Positions 9,079 to 18,770 of a DNA stretch of 64,000 nucleotides are shown piece after piece. Where the stretch lies: assembly GCF_002002865.1 (NCBI RefSeq), contig NZ_CP019508.1, positions 3,452,501 to 3,516,500 on the forward strand. The letters are read 5' to 3'. This stretch comes from Brevundimonas sp. LM2 (lineage in GTDB: Bacteria > Pseudomonadota > Alphaproteobacteria > Caulobacterales > Caulobacteraceae). The position numbers and the translations under genes were made by a program. The notes under the pieces are model-generated. The model made no database searches and was not told the origin of the DNA. It saw only the letters and a list, made by a program, of their open reading frames with translations. The stretch's first letter is position 1. Each line of letters starts with the position of its first letter.

Positions 9079-11889
9079 TCAGTATCTGAAAGCGGCACCG
9101 ATCCAAAGCTGGCGGCCGTAGATGCTGTAATCGCGCAGAATGGCACCGTCGGGGCCTGTCACGGTCCGCTTGTCCTGGTCGGTCAGATTGCGAACCTCGG
9201 CGGTGAGGCGCACCCCCGCGTTCAGGTTGAAACGAAGCTGTGCATCGACCTGATGGCTGGCCAGTTGCACTTGGTCCAGGGAGGGGGTCTCCCCGACGAC
9301 GGTGCGCGCGTCGCCGACGAAGGCGTAGCTTAGATACCCTTCGAATGGGCCGCGCTCATACATCAGGGCGACATTGGCCAGCCTCTCCGACTGCTGCGGC
9401 AAGGACCCTAACCGGCGCACCACGCCGCCTGGAGTGAGGACCGTCGCCCGCCCGTTCAGCCACGAGACATTGGCCGACAGCCCCAGATCGGTCAGATAGG
9501 GCAGGGACCGCAGCACGAAGCTAAGCTCCAGGCCATCGATCGCCGCGCTGGCCGCGTTGCGCGGGCGATTGACGATGAGGGAGGCTCCGTCGACGATCTC
9601 GCGGCTGGCGTAGCGGTAGATCTCGCCGTCGATCGCCTTCTGGAAGAGGCTCGCCGCCAGCAGCCCCTGTCGGTCAGGGAGATAGTACTCCAGGGACGCG
9701 TCGTAGGTTCGGCCGCGTCGCGCGCGAAGCGTCGGATTGCTTCGGTTCAGTCCGCCGTCCTCGGCCGTCGTCTCGGCGGACCCCAGGTCGCCCGGATTGG
9801 GTCGGCCCACGCCCTCGGCATAGGCCAGGCGCAGTTTGAGTGTCTCGGTCAGGTCGTACGTGAGGGTGACGGACGGCAGGAAGTCCTCATAGACGACCCG
9901 GGCGTTGACGGGGACGAAGTCCTGCGCGGCCGCGCCCGAGCCGATCTGGCGCATGAAGTCCGCCTTGGTCCGGGTCCGCTCCCAACGGCCGCCGAAGACG
10001 AGGGCGTGGCGGTCGCTCTGGTGCTGGATCAGGGCGTACCCGGCCTCCACCGTTTCCCGCACCCGGTAGTCCTGGCCGGTGCTGTTGATCCGGGTCTGGG
10101 CGACATCAAGGCTGAAGGCCTGGGGATTGGCGGTGAAAAAGCGGAGGAAGGCGTCGTAGTCGATGACGATCTGATCGAACGCGCCTTCGAGCGGGCGATA
10201 GGCGACCGGGCTGACGAACCCGGCCAGGCTGAGCGCGCCTGGCCCGTATCCGTTGTGGACGATCTGGGTCCGGTCGGAGTTTCGCGCCAGGGTGCGGCGC
10301 TTCAGGCCGGTCTCGAACCCCCAGCCGCGCGCGTCGGGTTCACGGTTGACCCCATGGTCGACCTGCAGCTCGCGGACGGTTTCCGCAGAGTCGTCGACGT
10401 AGGGGGAATGGCGCGCGAAGACATACTGGTCCGGGGCGAACAGGCGGGGATCGGCACCGGAGACATAGGACACACCCCGGCGCACCGCGATGTCGAACGC
10501 GCCGGGCGGCCCGGACAGCTGAAACAGGACTTCGGGCGACGATTCGTAGAAGACCGCCCTAGACCAGGACGCCCGGACCGACAGACGCTGTCCGGCCCGG
10601 GGGTGCCAGTCCGCGGCGGCCTGGACCGTGGTCAGCGGCTTCTCGATCTGGAAACTGTTGAACTGGACCTGGCTGGCCCTCTGTCCGAGAAAATGTTGAC
10701 CCAGCCGCAGCTCGTTGTCGTCCTGCTGGAAATGCGAGAGCGTCAGGCGCGCTGTCAGGGCGGGATCCAGCCGCGCCTCCAGCTTGATCAGCCCGCCGTA
10801 GCGATCGACGGTGTTGGGATAGGCGCGATAGTAGACGCCCGCGCCCGCGGCGGCGGGGGTCGGCGTGGTCGAGGTCATCGCATGGGCGGTGCTCAGCCGC
10901 TCCTGATCGCGGCTACGCCGGCTGTAGTTTGTGCTGATCAGCACGCCGACCTGGTCCTGATCGCCGAAGGTCCGCGAGACGGCCCCGTCGAACCGGAAAT
11001 TCCCGCCGTCGTCGAACGGGCGGCCGAATCCCCGGCCGGGCGCGCCGGTCGAGTCCGACATCCCGGCGAAGACGCTCGTCGTGGCGCGAAGGCCGGGTTC
11101 CTCGAGCGGGGACCGCACCCGCAGATTGATCAGCCCCCCGATCGCGTTGCCGTCGAGGTCGGGGGTGCGCGACTTGATGACCTCGAGCACCTTCACCGCC
11201 GTGGACGGGATGCTCTCCATGTTGAGCTGGCGATTGTTGCGCTCTGCGGTGGCCAGAGCCGCGCCGTCCAATTGCCCCAGGGTGTAGCTGGCGTTCAGGC
11301 CGCGGATCGAGACGTACCGCCCCTCATCCTCGTCGAAGACCGTCTGCACGCCGGGCAGGCGGCGCAGGCTGTCGGCGATGTTGTAGTCGGGCTGCTGACC
11401 GATGCTGTCGCTGGTTCGGAACGCCGTCGGCCGGATCTCCTGGCGCTGCAGTTCTACGCCCGCCATGTGCAGGTCGCGATAGCCGCTGACCAAGACGTCC
11501 TCGACCCGCGCCGTCGTGTCGGGCGGCGCGGTCGGGATCGGGCGGGGCGGCGGCGGCCAGCGTCGCGGCGGCGCGCTGCGCATCAGCGTGACCGTCCGGC
11601 CGTCGTCCGTGCGCACGGACAGGCCCGTGCCCGCCAGCATCGTCGCCAGGGCGGTCCGAGCCGTCATTCGCCCCCGGACGGCGGAGGTCCGGGCGCGACC
11701 GACGTCCGCCTCGGCCGCCACGATCTGGAGACCGGACTGGCGGGCGAAGGCCGGGATCGCGCGGCGCAGCGGCTGGGCCGGCAGGTCGAAGACGCGCAGG
11801 GTGTCCTGGGCCACGGCCGGCGACGCGCCGAGGACGACCGCGATGGCGGCCGGCGCGAGAAGACCGAGCATGCGCGGGTCGAGGGTCAC
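9079..11889 (-). CDS. TonB-dependent receptor with N-terminal STN signalling domain
   Basis: 936 residues with a signal peptide ending ASPAVAQ. The STN (secretin/TonB N-terminal) domain spans about residues 30-105 (FDLPAQPLRRAIPAFARQSG, MLAGTGLSVR), then a plug domain (SIGQQPDYNIADSLRRLPGV, RYVSIRGLNASYTLG, LDGNAIGGLINL) and a long beta-barrel ending in a C-terminal aromatic (AAFRY). It is of the Caulobacter-type TonB-receptor family. Outer-membrane receptors with STN pass a substrate signal to a FecR-type anti-sigma factor, and the adjacent minus-strand FecR and ECF sigma genes fit that. It is a close paralogue of the receptor at 15146-17728, which lacks STN. The substrate is unknown; the nearby phosphodiesterase hints at a phosphate ester. 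Confidence 0.93.
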   Translation of the reverse strand: MTLDPRMLGLLAPAAIAVVLGASPAVAQDTLRVFDLPAQPLRRAIPAFARQSGLQIVAAEADVGRARTSAVRGRMTARTALATMLAGTGLSVRTDDGRTVTLMRSAPPRRWPPPPRPIPTAPPDTTARVEDVLVSGYRDLHMAGVELQRQEIRPTAFRTSDSIGQQPDYNIADSLRRLPGVQTVFDEDEGRYVSIRGLNASYTLGQLDGAALATAERNNRQLNMESIPSTAVKVLEVIKSRTPDLDGNAIGGLINLRVRSPLEEPGLRATTSVFAGMSDSTGAPGRGFGRPFDDGGNFRFDGAVSRTFGDQDQVGVLISTNYSRRSRDQERLSTAHAMTSTTPTPAAAGAGVYYRAYPNTVDRYGGLIKLEARLDPALTARLTLSHFQQDDNELRLGQHFLGQRASQVQFNSFQIEKPLTTVQAAADWHPRAGQRLSVRASWSRAVFYESSPEVLFQLSGPPGAFDIAVRRGVSYVSGADPRLFAPDQYVFARHSPYVDDSAETVRELQVDHGVNREPDARGWGFETGLKRRTLARNSDRTQIVHNGYGPGALSLAGFVSPVAYRPLEGAFDQIVIDYDAFLRFFTANPQAFSLDVAQTRINSTGQDYRVRETVEAGYALIQHQSDRHALVFGGRWERTRTKADFMRQIGSGAAAQDFVPVNARVVYEDFLPSVTLTYDLTETLKLRLAYAEGVGRPNPGDLGSAETTAEDGGLNRSNPTLRARRGRTYDASLEYYLPDRQGLLAASLFQKAIDGEIYRYASREIVDGASLIVNRPRNAASAAIDGLELSFVLRSLPYLTDLGLSANVSWLNGRATVLTPGGVVRRLGSLPQQSERLANVALMYERGPFEGYLSYAFVGDARTVVGETPSLDQVQLASHQVDAQLRFNLNAGVRLTAEVRNLTDQDKRTVTGPDGAILRDYSIYGRQLWIGAAFRY

Positions 11890-11972
11890 CGCTGGGCCTC
11901 TGGGTCGCCGTTTGCGTGTTCTGGAATAGGAGAGCGGACTGCGGCTCTATTTCGGGGATTTGGACGACCGTT

Positions 11973-12932
11973 TCACGACACGCCCCGCGCGTCGGTGATG
12001 GCGATCCGACCCGACAGTCTTTGAACGCCGACGCCGAACAGATCCTGCATCGTGCGGGCGAAGGCTTCGGGATCGGTGTTGCGGAAGGCCCCGACGACAC
12101 GCAGATCGGCCGAGTCGCCGCGGACGTCGATCTGCAGGTCGTTGTAGTGATTGAACTCGCGGGCCGCCTCGGCCAGGGTCTCGCCGTCGAGGATCAGCAG
12201 GCCATCGCGCCAGCCGAGCCGGCGTTGGAGCGCATCCGCCTCCACCTTGCCGACCGCGATCGACCGGGTCGCGTCCGCCAGCGTCAGCTCCGCGCCGGAG
12301 CCCAACCGGCGAACATCCCGCGGCGCGGCGGTGGTCCAGGCCTCCACCACCCCCTGCACGATCGTCAGCCGGGTCTCGCCGTCCCGAAGGCGCACGACCA
12401 GTTCCACAGCCGCAGCGGCCCGGGCGTGCAGGTCGCCGACGTCCAGACGCAGGGGGCGGACCGCGTCGGCCGTCGCCGACAGCCAAGCCTCCCCGGCGTC
12501 CAGCGTCAAATGCCGTGTCGCGCTCGAAAGCGCGACATCCAGGCGTGAACGGCTGTCGAGGACAGCGGTCGAGCCGTCATCCAGGGCGATGCGGCGGGTT
12601 TCGCCCGCCCCGGTGCGCAGTCGCAGGACCGGATCGCGACGCGTCAGGTAGACCGCGCCCGTCGCCAGGGAGGCCGCCATCACGCCGCCGCCGGCCAGCA
12701 GCGCGCGCCGATTCATCACCCGGCGGGGCGCGCGGACGTCGTTGGAGTTCAACTGGCCGGCGGCATGCAGGATGGCCTGGGCGCGCGCGAACGCCCCGCG
12801 GTGGCGGCGGTCTGCGCCGAGCCAGAGATCGAGCCGGTCGGCTTCATCGGGGCTTATCGCGCCCGCGTCGACCCGTGCCGCCCAGTCCGCCGCTTCCGCG
12901 TCGATCTCGCCGTGATGATGCAGCGTCGGCAT
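11973..12932 (-). CDS. FecR-family anti-sigma regulator
   Basis: 319 residues: a cytoplasmic N-terminal region AADWAARVDAGAISPDEADRL with the FecR_N pattern of W, D and L residues, one membrane segment at about residues 72-97 (ALLAGGGVMAASLATGAVYL), then the periplasmic FecR domain (RTGAGETRRIALDDGSTAVLDSRSRL) and a C-terminal STN-like part (REFNHYNDLQIDV). It would hold the ECF sigma factor inactive until the STN receptor signals. Its 5' end overlaps the 3' end of the sigma gene by 89 bases in another frame. Confidence 0.9.
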   Translation of the reverse strand: MPTLHHHGEIDAEAADWAARVDAGAISPDEADRLDLWLGADRRHRGAFARAQAILHAAGQLNSNDVRAPRRVMNRRALLAGGGVMAASLATGAVYLTRRDPVLRLRTGAGETRRIALDDGSTAVLDSRSRLDVALSSATRHLTLDAGEAWLSATADAVRPLRLDVGDLHARAAAAVELVVRLRDGETRLTIVQGVVEAWTTAAPRDVRRLGSGAELTLADATRSIAVGKVEADALQRRLGWRDGLLILDGETLAEAAREFNHYNDLQIDVRGDSADLRVVGAFRNTDPEAFARTMQDLFGVGVQRLSGRIAITDARGVS

Positions 12933-13473
12933 GCGTACCTGGAGTCCGTTCTAACTGTGTCTGAGGGAGAGTCTTGCGGGCCAGGGCCTGCATCAGGAGC
13001 CTGAGACCGAGGGTCATTTCCTTTTCGACCGTCTTCTCGCTGATTTGGAGCCGCCGCGAAACGTCCTTCTGGCTCATACCCCACATCTTCCGCAGCTCGA
13101 AAACCTGCCGACACTGGCTCGGAAAGGTGGCGATGACCGCGCCCACCTGGGCCAGGATGCGCCGGTCGTTGGCGATCCGTTCCGGCGAACTGATCGCCTC
13201 GGGCGCTTCCAGCTCGTCCATGATGCTGGCGATGTCGATACTGACCACCGGGGTCAGGCGCAGATGATCCTGGGTCGCCTCGCGAACCACCCGCAGGAAC
13301 AGGGTGCGCGGCTGGGCCTCGGCCACCGCGTCGCCGAGCTCGAGCAGGCGGCAATAGACTTCCTGGATGATGTCGTCCTCCTCGGCCGGACTGACCGAGG
13401 TGGAGCGGATCCACGCCCGCGCCTCCGCCTCGTGCGGAAGGACTTCGCGCGAAAGCCAGGCGACCACGCTCAT
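12844..13473 (-). CDS. ECF-type RNA polymerase sigma factor (FecI-like)
   Basis: 209 residues from the ATG at 13473; a TTG at 13491 would add six. The sigma region 2 is seen in SPAEEDDIIQEVYCRLLEL and region 4 in QCRQVFELRKMWGMSQKDVSRRLQISEKTVEKEM, a helix-turn-helix for the -35 box. The C-terminal tail (RRDRRGSGGLGGTGRRGRD) is disordered and is encoded where the gene overlaps fecR by 89 bases. Together with the FecR and STN receptor genes downstream it forms a cell-surface signalling cascade controlling the receptors here. Confidence 0.9.
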   Translation of the reverse strand: MSVVAWLSREVLPHEAEARAWIRSTSVSPAEEDDIIQEVYCRLLELGDAVAEAQPRTLFLRVVREATQDHLRLTPVVSIDIASIMDELEAPEAISSPERIANDRRILAQVGAVIATFPSQCRQVFELRKMWGMSQKDVSRRLQISEKTVEKEMTLGLRLLMQALARKTLPQTQLERTPGTHADAASSRRDRRGSGGLGGTGRRGRDKPR

Positions 13474-13533
13474 GTCGGGGCGAGGGCTCAAGTCAGATCT
13501 TCCGAAGGCGAAGCGATGAGGCGGGACGGATGG

Positions 13534-14898
13534 TCATGGATCCATCGGGTCCGTGGCCTCGCGATGCAGCGAGGTCAGGACCGGGGCGAACTCATAGGTA
13601 TCGAAGTCGAGTCGGCGCCCCAGAACGAAGGGTACGTAGCCATAGTCGTTCACGCAGCGGGCCGCGAAGATGGCGCTGGCGATATAGGTCACCTGGCCCG
13701 ACACCAGCGCCTTCATCCCGCGCGGCGATCCCATGCTGAAGATCAGCCGGGCGGCGTTGCGCATGTTGCTGGTCGTGTGCCGCGCCACGGGATCGATCAG
13801 GATGGCGTCGCCGGGGATGCCGTGATGAGAGATCAGGAAACGCTTCATCTGCAACGCCTCGTTGAACGGGGTGCCGATGGGCCGGAGCGTTCCCCCGGAG
13901 ACGATGATCACCGGAGCCCGGCCCGCGCGATAGTGTTCGACGCCGCGCCGCAGCCGAATCCGGGCCGCCGGGTTCAGCGGTTCATAGGCGACCTCGGGCG
14001 AATAGCCGGGAACCAGAATGGCCGCATAGGGGAAGTCGCTCCAGCGGACCCCGGCCAGACGGGCCATCGTGGCGGCGTTCTCGCGATCCTGCAGGTCGCT
14101 CTGCCGAACCGCATCGTCCCGCAGGTTGGCGTCCATCAATTCCAGGGCGAAGGCCCGCGACAGGTCATAGGCGGGGCCCGGCTGGTCCGCCCGGCGGGCG
14201 ACCTCGCGGATCAACTGGCCCAGCAGGCCCTGATAGTAACGGCCGTCGACCGGATAGATGACCGAGTCGATGTCCGCGTATCGCGGTGCCTCGCCCAGAG
14301 CATAGACCCGGATGATGCGGTCGATCGACGATTGCGCCTCGGTCCACGCGCGCACCAGCAGGGCGCGATCGTCCAGCGCCGCGTCGCGATGGAAACGCCC
14401 CGAGGGCCGCATGTGCGCGTCCACCAGGCGCCGCACGGCCGGGGTGCGATCGTAGACCCGGCCGACGGCCGCGGCCGCCCGGGCGCGTTCGTCGTCGGTC
14501 CATCGCAGGGCCTCGGGCGCGCAGGCGGCCGGGCCCTCGAAGACGCGATTTTCGGCCGCGGCCTCCAGGACGGCTTCGCACGCCGCGGCCGCGGTGCGGG
14601 CGCGCCCGGCCGCTGCGTTCCGGATCGCCTCGAGATCGGCATCGGCGCTCAGGGCGGCCAGCGCTTCGGGCGACTGTTCGAACAGGGTCAGGAGATAGAA
14701 GTTCAAATCTTGCAGGGGCGAGGGCCCAGCCAGCGGCCGGTAGGCCAGATCGACGTCCGCGTCGCGCGCGGCCCCGGCGGCGTTCGGCGTCGGCTGGCCG
14801 GCGTCCTGCGACGCCGCGGCACCGCTCATCGTGAGAAGCCCCAGGGCCGTGCCGAACACCAGTGCGGCCGTCGCCGCGCGCCGCGATCGCAGAGCCAT
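13534..14898 (-). CDS. Exported DUF218 (YdcF/SanA-like) protein
   Basis: 454 residues from ATG 14898, preceded by AGGAGG; the upstream in-frame extension to 15027 runs through the promoter region and is not likely. A signal peptide (LVFGTALGLLTMSGAAASQD) is followed by about 270 residues of helical region of unknown function, then a DUF218 domain: AAILVPGYSPE, RLRRGVEHYRAGRAPVIIVSGG, FNEALQMKRFLISHHGIP, DPVARHTTSNMRNA. DUF218 proteins act in envelope processes and the fold suggests binding of a sugar or lipid phosphate. It lies between the sigma factor and the second receptor, so it is probably part of the same uptake system. Confidence 0.82.
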   Translation of the reverse strand: MALRSRRAATAALVFGTALGLLTMSGAAASQDAGQPTPNAAGAARDADVDLAYRPLAGPSPLQDLNFYLLTLFEQSPEALAALSADADLEAIRNAAAGRARTAAAACEAVLEAAAENRVFEGPAACAPEALRWTDDERARAAAAVGRVYDRTPAVRRLVDAHMRPSGRFHRDAALDDRALLVRAWTEAQSSIDRIIRVYALGEAPRYADIDSVIYPVDGRYYQGLLGQLIREVARRADQPGPAYDLSRAFALELMDANLRDDAVRQSDLQDRENAATMARLAGVRWSDFPYAAILVPGYSPEVAYEPLNPAARIRLRRGVEHYRAGRAPVIIVSGGTLRPIGTPFNEALQMKRFLISHHGIPGDAILIDPVARHTTSNMRNAARLIFSMGSPRGMKALVSGQVTYIASAIFAARCVNDYGYVPFVLGRRLDFDTYEFAPVLTSLHREATDPMDP

Positions 14899-15145
14899 GA
14901 TCGTCCTCCTGTCCGGTCCCGTCGCGAGCGTGGCCCGGCTGACGTACGCAGTTGAAGGACGTGTCGATGGCAAGTCAACACGGGCAGCGGGCATTATTAT
15001 AGTGTGAACTAATCCTGACAAACGCATCTAAGTTTAGCAAAATTGAGCGCGCGACGATAAGAGTCATGCAACCAGCAAACCAGTTGTAAATCGGTCATCA
15101 ATTCCTCCTAAGGGTCCGCCGCCGTTTCTCTTGGGGGTTGGACTC
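14899..15145. promoter_or_regulatory. Divergent promoter region, DUF218 gene / TonB receptor
   Basis: This 247-base gap separates two genes reading away from each other. It contains an AT-rich core near 14993-15040 (cattattatag and gtttagcaaaattg) unlike the GC-rich surroundings, as expected for promoters. I cannot assign -35/-10 boxes for the local ECF sigma factor with confidence. Confidence 0.45.
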
Positions 15146-17728
15146 ATGTCTTCAAAAATGACTTTGAATCGTTATGGAATTCTCTTCGCGACTGTGAGCG
15201 CAGCCGGTCTGGCCGGGGGGCTGGTCGCGCCGGCGTCGGCCCAGACCGCTGACAGCCAGGCCAGCCAGGTCGACGAGATCGTCGTCCTCGGCTACCGGGC
15301 CCAGAACGAACGCTCGGTGGCGACCAAGCGCGACGATCCGCGCATCGCGGAATTTCTGACCAGCGACGATATCGGGCAGCAGCCCGACTACAACATCGCC
15401 GACAGCTTCCGCCGCGTTCCCGGCGTCCAGACCGTGTTCGACGAGGACGAGGGCCGCTACGTCTCGGTGCGCGGCCTGAACCCCAGCTACACCCTGGGCA
15501 GCCTCGACGGCGCGACCCTGGCCACGGCCGAGCGCGGCAATCGACAGTTGAACATGGAAGCCATCCCGTCGACCGCCGTGGGCGGGCTGGAAGTCATCAA
15601 GTCGCGCACGCCCGACGCCGACGGCAACGCCATCGGCGGACTGGTCAACCTGCGCACGCGGTCGGCCTTCGACCACAACGGGCTCTACGCCGTCGCCAAC
15701 GCCTTCATCGGCGGCTCGAACTCCACGGCGGTTCCCGGCGAAGGGTACAGCCGCGACAGCGACGACGGCCTGAACTATCGCGTCGACGGCACCGTCTCGA
15801 CGACCTTCGGCGACCAGGACCAGTTCGGCGTCCTGCTGAGCGCCAACTACAGCCAGAAGCGCCGGGACCAGGAGCGTTTCGGCGCCTCGGGCACGGTCAC
15901 CTCCAGCACGCCGACCCCGGCCCCCGCCGGCGTCAGCGCCCTCTACCAGGGCTATCCCAACACGGTCGATCGCTATGGGGCGACGCTGAAGCTGGAGTAC
16001 AAGCCGACCGACGCATTCCAAGCGGGCCTGACCCTGTCGCATTACCAGCAGGACGACAACGAGCTGCGCCTCTCGCATCAGCTCGCAACCACGGCGGGCC
16101 AGACGTTCGTGCGCTTCAACGACTTCCCCCTCGAGAAGCCGCTGACGGTGATCCAGGCCCAGATGAAGTGGAGCCCGGCCGAGCTGCACCGGATCACGGC
16201 GCGCGTGTCGCATTCGGACGCGACCTTCCTGGAGGACTCGCGCCAGCTGCAGTTCAACCTCTCGGGGGCTGCCCCGACGTTCAGCACGGCGCTTCGCGAC
16301 CGGATCGTCTATGCGACGAACATCGATCCGCGCTTCACCGACTCGACCCAGTACCGGTTCTCGTCCTTCGCCCCCTACATCGACGATTCCAAGGACACGG
16401 TGCGGGAGGCCCAGGCCGACTACGCCTACAATCGCGAGTCCCAGAGCCGGGGCTGGGGCTTCCAGACCGGGGTGAAGCTGCGCCAGACCGAGCGGGACAA
16501 CGACCGGACCCAGACGGTCTACAGCGCCTATACGGGCACCGCGCCCCTGACGCTGAACAATTTCGAGCGCCGCGCCGACTATCAGCCGATCGCGGGCGGC
16601 TTCAACCAGCTGTTCCTCGACTACTCGGCCTTCGACACCTTCTTCAAGGCCAACCGCGCCGCCTTCACCGTCAACACCGCCAGCACCAACATCAACACCA
16701 TCGGCTCGGACTGGGTGGTCACCGAGGACGTCCTGGCCGTCTACGGCCTGGCGGAGCATCGCGGCGAGCGCCACCGCCTCATCCTCGGCGGCCGCTGGGA
16801 ACAGACCGAGACCGACATCGACCGCATCCGCCGCACCGGCACGGGCGCCAACCTCAGCGACTTCTCCGCGGTCTCTCAGTCGGGCGACTATGACAACTTC
16901 CTGCCGTCGGCGACCCTGTCCTATGACGTGACCGACGACGTGAAGCTGCGGCTGGCCTATTCCAAGGGCGTCGGCCGCCCCAACCCGAGCCAGCTCGGCG
17001 GGGCGGAGACCGTCAATCCGGACGGCGGCATCTCGCGCGGCAATCCCGACCTGCTGGCCCGCGAAGGCCAGTCCTACGACGCCTCGCTGGAATACTATCT
17101 GCCCGGCGACGGCGGTTTGATCTCGGTCGGCGTGTTCCACAAATCCATCGAGAACGAGATCTACACCCTGCTGACGCGCGAACTCGTGGACGGCGTCACG
17201 GTGGACGTGTCCCAGCCGCAGAACGCCGCCGATGCCAAGGTGAGCGGGCTGGAGCTGAACTTCATCCGCAACCGGCTGGACTTCCTGCCGGGCGTCCTCG
17301 CCGATTTCGGCGTCTCGGCCAACGCCACCTGGCTGGACGCGGAGACGAGCCTGCTGGGGACCAACGGCGTCGGCCGGAACGTCGACTTCCTTCCGGGCCA
17401 GTCGGACTTCCTCGGCAATCTGGCCGTCTTCTACGAGCGCGGCGATTTCCGCGGCCGCGTCAGCTACGCCTATGTCGGCGACGCCTATGCGTCGGCGGGG
17501 AGCAGCCCGGCCAACGACCGGATCCTCGAGGCCTCGCACCAGGTCGACCTGCAGGCCCGCTACGCCATCAGCGACCGGTTCGAGGTGATCGGCGAGGTCC
17601 GCAACCTGATCGACGACGAGAAGATCACCTATGGCAACGTCGAATCCGGCGGGCGCACCTATGAACTGGCGACCGACGTCAGCTTCTACGGCCGCCAGTT
17701 CTGGGCCGGCGTGGCGATGCGTTTCTGA
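15146..17728 (+). CDS. TonB-dependent receptor without STN domain
   Basis: 860 residues. ATG 15146 gives a good signal peptide (ILFATVSAAGLAGG... ASAQ); the frame also has a TTG at 15131. A TonB-box-like region VDEIVVLGYR follows the signal peptide, then the plug (DIGQQPDYNIADSFRRVPGV, RYVSVRGLNPSYTLG, DADGNAIGGLVNL) and the barrel, ending FWAGVAMRF with a terminal Phe. The plug and barrel are strikingly similar to the minus-strand receptor at 9079-11889, but there is no STN domain, so this is probably the main transporter while the other also signals. It reads into the phosphodiesterase gene 79 bases downstream. Confidence 0.93.
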   Translation: MSSKMTLNRYGILFATVSAAGLAGGLVAPASAQTADSQASQVDEIVVLGYRAQNERSVATKRDDPRIAEFLTSDDIGQQPDYNIADSFRRVPGVQTVFDEDEGRYVSVRGLNPSYTLGSLDGATLATAERGNRQLNMEAIPSTAVGGLEVIKSRTPDADGNAIGGLVNLRTRSAFDHNGLYAVANAFIGGSNSTAVPGEGYSRDSDDGLNYRVDGTVSTTFGDQDQFGVLLSANYSQKRRDQERFGASGTVTSSTPTPAPAGVSALYQGYPNTVDRYGATLKLEYKPTDAFQAGLTLSHYQQDDNELRLSHQLATTAGQTFVRFNDFPLEKPLTVIQAQMKWSPAELHRITARVSHSDATFLEDSRQLQFNLSGAAPTFSTALRDRIVYATNIDPRFTDSTQYRFSSFAPYIDDSKDTVREAQADYAYNRESQSRGWGFQTGVKLRQTERDNDRTQTVYSAYTGTAPLTLNNFERRADYQPIAGGFNQLFLDYSAFDTFFKANRAAFTVNTASTNINTIGSDWVVTEDVLAVYGLAEHRGERHRLILGGRWEQTETDIDRIRRTGTGANLSDFSAVSQSGDYDNFLPSATLSYDVTDDVKLRLAYSKGVGRPNPSQLGGAETVNPDGGISRGNPDLLAREGQSYDASLEYYLPGDGGLISVGVFHKSIENEIYTLLTRELVDGVTVDVSQPQNAADAKVSGLELNFIRNRLDFLPGVLADFGVSANATWLDAETSLLGTNGVGRNVDFLPGQSDFLGNLAVFYERGDFRGRVSYAYVGDAYASAGSSPANDRILEASHQVDLQARYAISDRFEVIGEVRNLIDDEKITYGNVESGGRTYELATDVSFYGRQFWAGVAMRF

Positions 17729-17807
17729 TCCGTCGGCGACGGCCGGGACCTCTCCCACGGGGTCTTGGCCGTCGCGTCCATCACCCTGTTCGACACCAGG
17801 AGCTGTC

Positions 17808-18770
17808 ATGCGAAGTTTTTCCCTTACCGCCGCTCTGGCGATCGTCATCGCCGCGGCCGCCCCGGCATGGCCGGGCCGCGTCCAGGCGAAGGCTCAGGCG
17901 CAGGCGCGCGCTGACGTCGGCGCGGATCGCATCGCCGCGTTGCGTGCCCTGGTCGCTGACCCCGCGGGGCCGGTGCTGGTGATCGCCCACCGCGCCTGCT
18001 GGAAGGACGCTCCGGAGAACTCCCTGCCCGCCATCGCCGCCTGCCGCAGGCTGGGCGTGGCCATGGTCGAGCTGGACGTGCGACGCACGCGCGACGGCCA
18101 CCTGGTGCTGATGCACGACGCGACGGTCGACCGCACCACCGATGGCCACGGCGCGGTCGTGGATCTGACTCTCGCGCAGATCCAGGCCCTGCGCCTTCGC
18201 ACCGGGGCCGGCGGTCCGGGCGCGGCCTTGACCGATCTGGCGCCCCCCACCCTGGAGGAGGCGCTGGAAGCGGCTCGGGACGGGGTCCTCATCAATGTCG
18301 ACGCCAAGGCCGAGGTGTTCGATCAGGTCGGCACGCTGCTGGAGAGGCTTGATCTGACCGACCACGTCCTGATGAAGACGGCGGTGGTTCCCGCAGCGGG
18401 CCAGCCCTTCCCCGCCTTGTTCCGGAGCGCGCTGTTCATGCCGATCGTGGATGAACGGCAGGGGCCCATGGCGGCCGCCATTGCCCCCTACGACCCCCTG
18501 TCGCCGGTCGCGGCTGAGGTGCTGTTCCGCGACGAGGCCTATTTCAGCGCCAGCGTGCGCACCCTGAAGGCCGCCGGTCGTCGCGCCTGGATCAACACTC
18601 TCGGCCCGACCCACGCCGCCGGGCATGTGGACGCGGACGCCGCCGCCGATCCCGAAGCGCACTGGGGCCATCTGATCGACCTCGGCGCCAGCATGATCCA
18701 GACCGACGAGCCCGAGGCGCTGATCGCCTATCTGGCCCGCCGCGCCGCCCGGCCGGCAGCCCGCCGATGA
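17808..18770 (+). CDS. Secreted glycerophosphodiester phosphodiesterase
   Basis: 320 residues from ATG 17808 with CAGGAG upstream. Signal peptide at residues 1-28. The GDPD TIM-barrel signature is complete: VIAHRACWKDAPENS (His61, Arg62, Glu70), VELDVRRTRDG (Glu88, Asp90) and LMHD (His103), with DGVLINVDAKAE later and a C-terminal INTLGP...MIQTDEPEALI. It would split glycerophosphodiesters to glycerol-3-phosphate and an alcohol in the periplasm or outside. Its place after a TonB receptor suggests the receptor imports the substrate or product. The family usually has Gly after HR; here it is Ala. Confidence 0.9.
   Translation: MRSFSLTAALAIVIAAAAPAWPGRVQAKAQAQARADVGADRIAALRALVADPAGPVLVIAHRACWKDAPENSLPAIAACRRLGVAMVELDVRRTRDGHLVLMHDATVDRTTDGHGAVVDLTLAQIQALRLRTGAGGPGAALTDLAPPTLEEALEAARDGVLINVDAKAEVFDQVGTLLERLDLTDHVLMKTAVVPAAGQPFPALFRSALFMPIVDERQGPMAAAIAPYDPLSPVAAEVLFRDEAYFSASVRTLKAAGRRAWINTLGPTHAAGHVDADAAADPEAHWGHLIDLGASMIQTDEPEALIAYLARRAARPAARR

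Noticed and set aside
10006..12024. 672-codon plus-strand open frame opposite the STN receptor
   Set aside because: It is a shadow of the receptor in GC-rich DNA: no family match, and the minus-strand frame has signal peptide, STN and plug motifs.
13045..14955. 636-codon plus-strand frame across the sigma and DUF218 genes
   Set aside because: It crosses two well-supported minus-strand genes and has no recognisable domain.
15152..17848. 898-codon minus-strand open frame opposite the second receptor
   Set aside because: Antisense shadow, low-complexity Val/Gly/Asp/Arg composition and no domain; the plus-strand receptor is certain.
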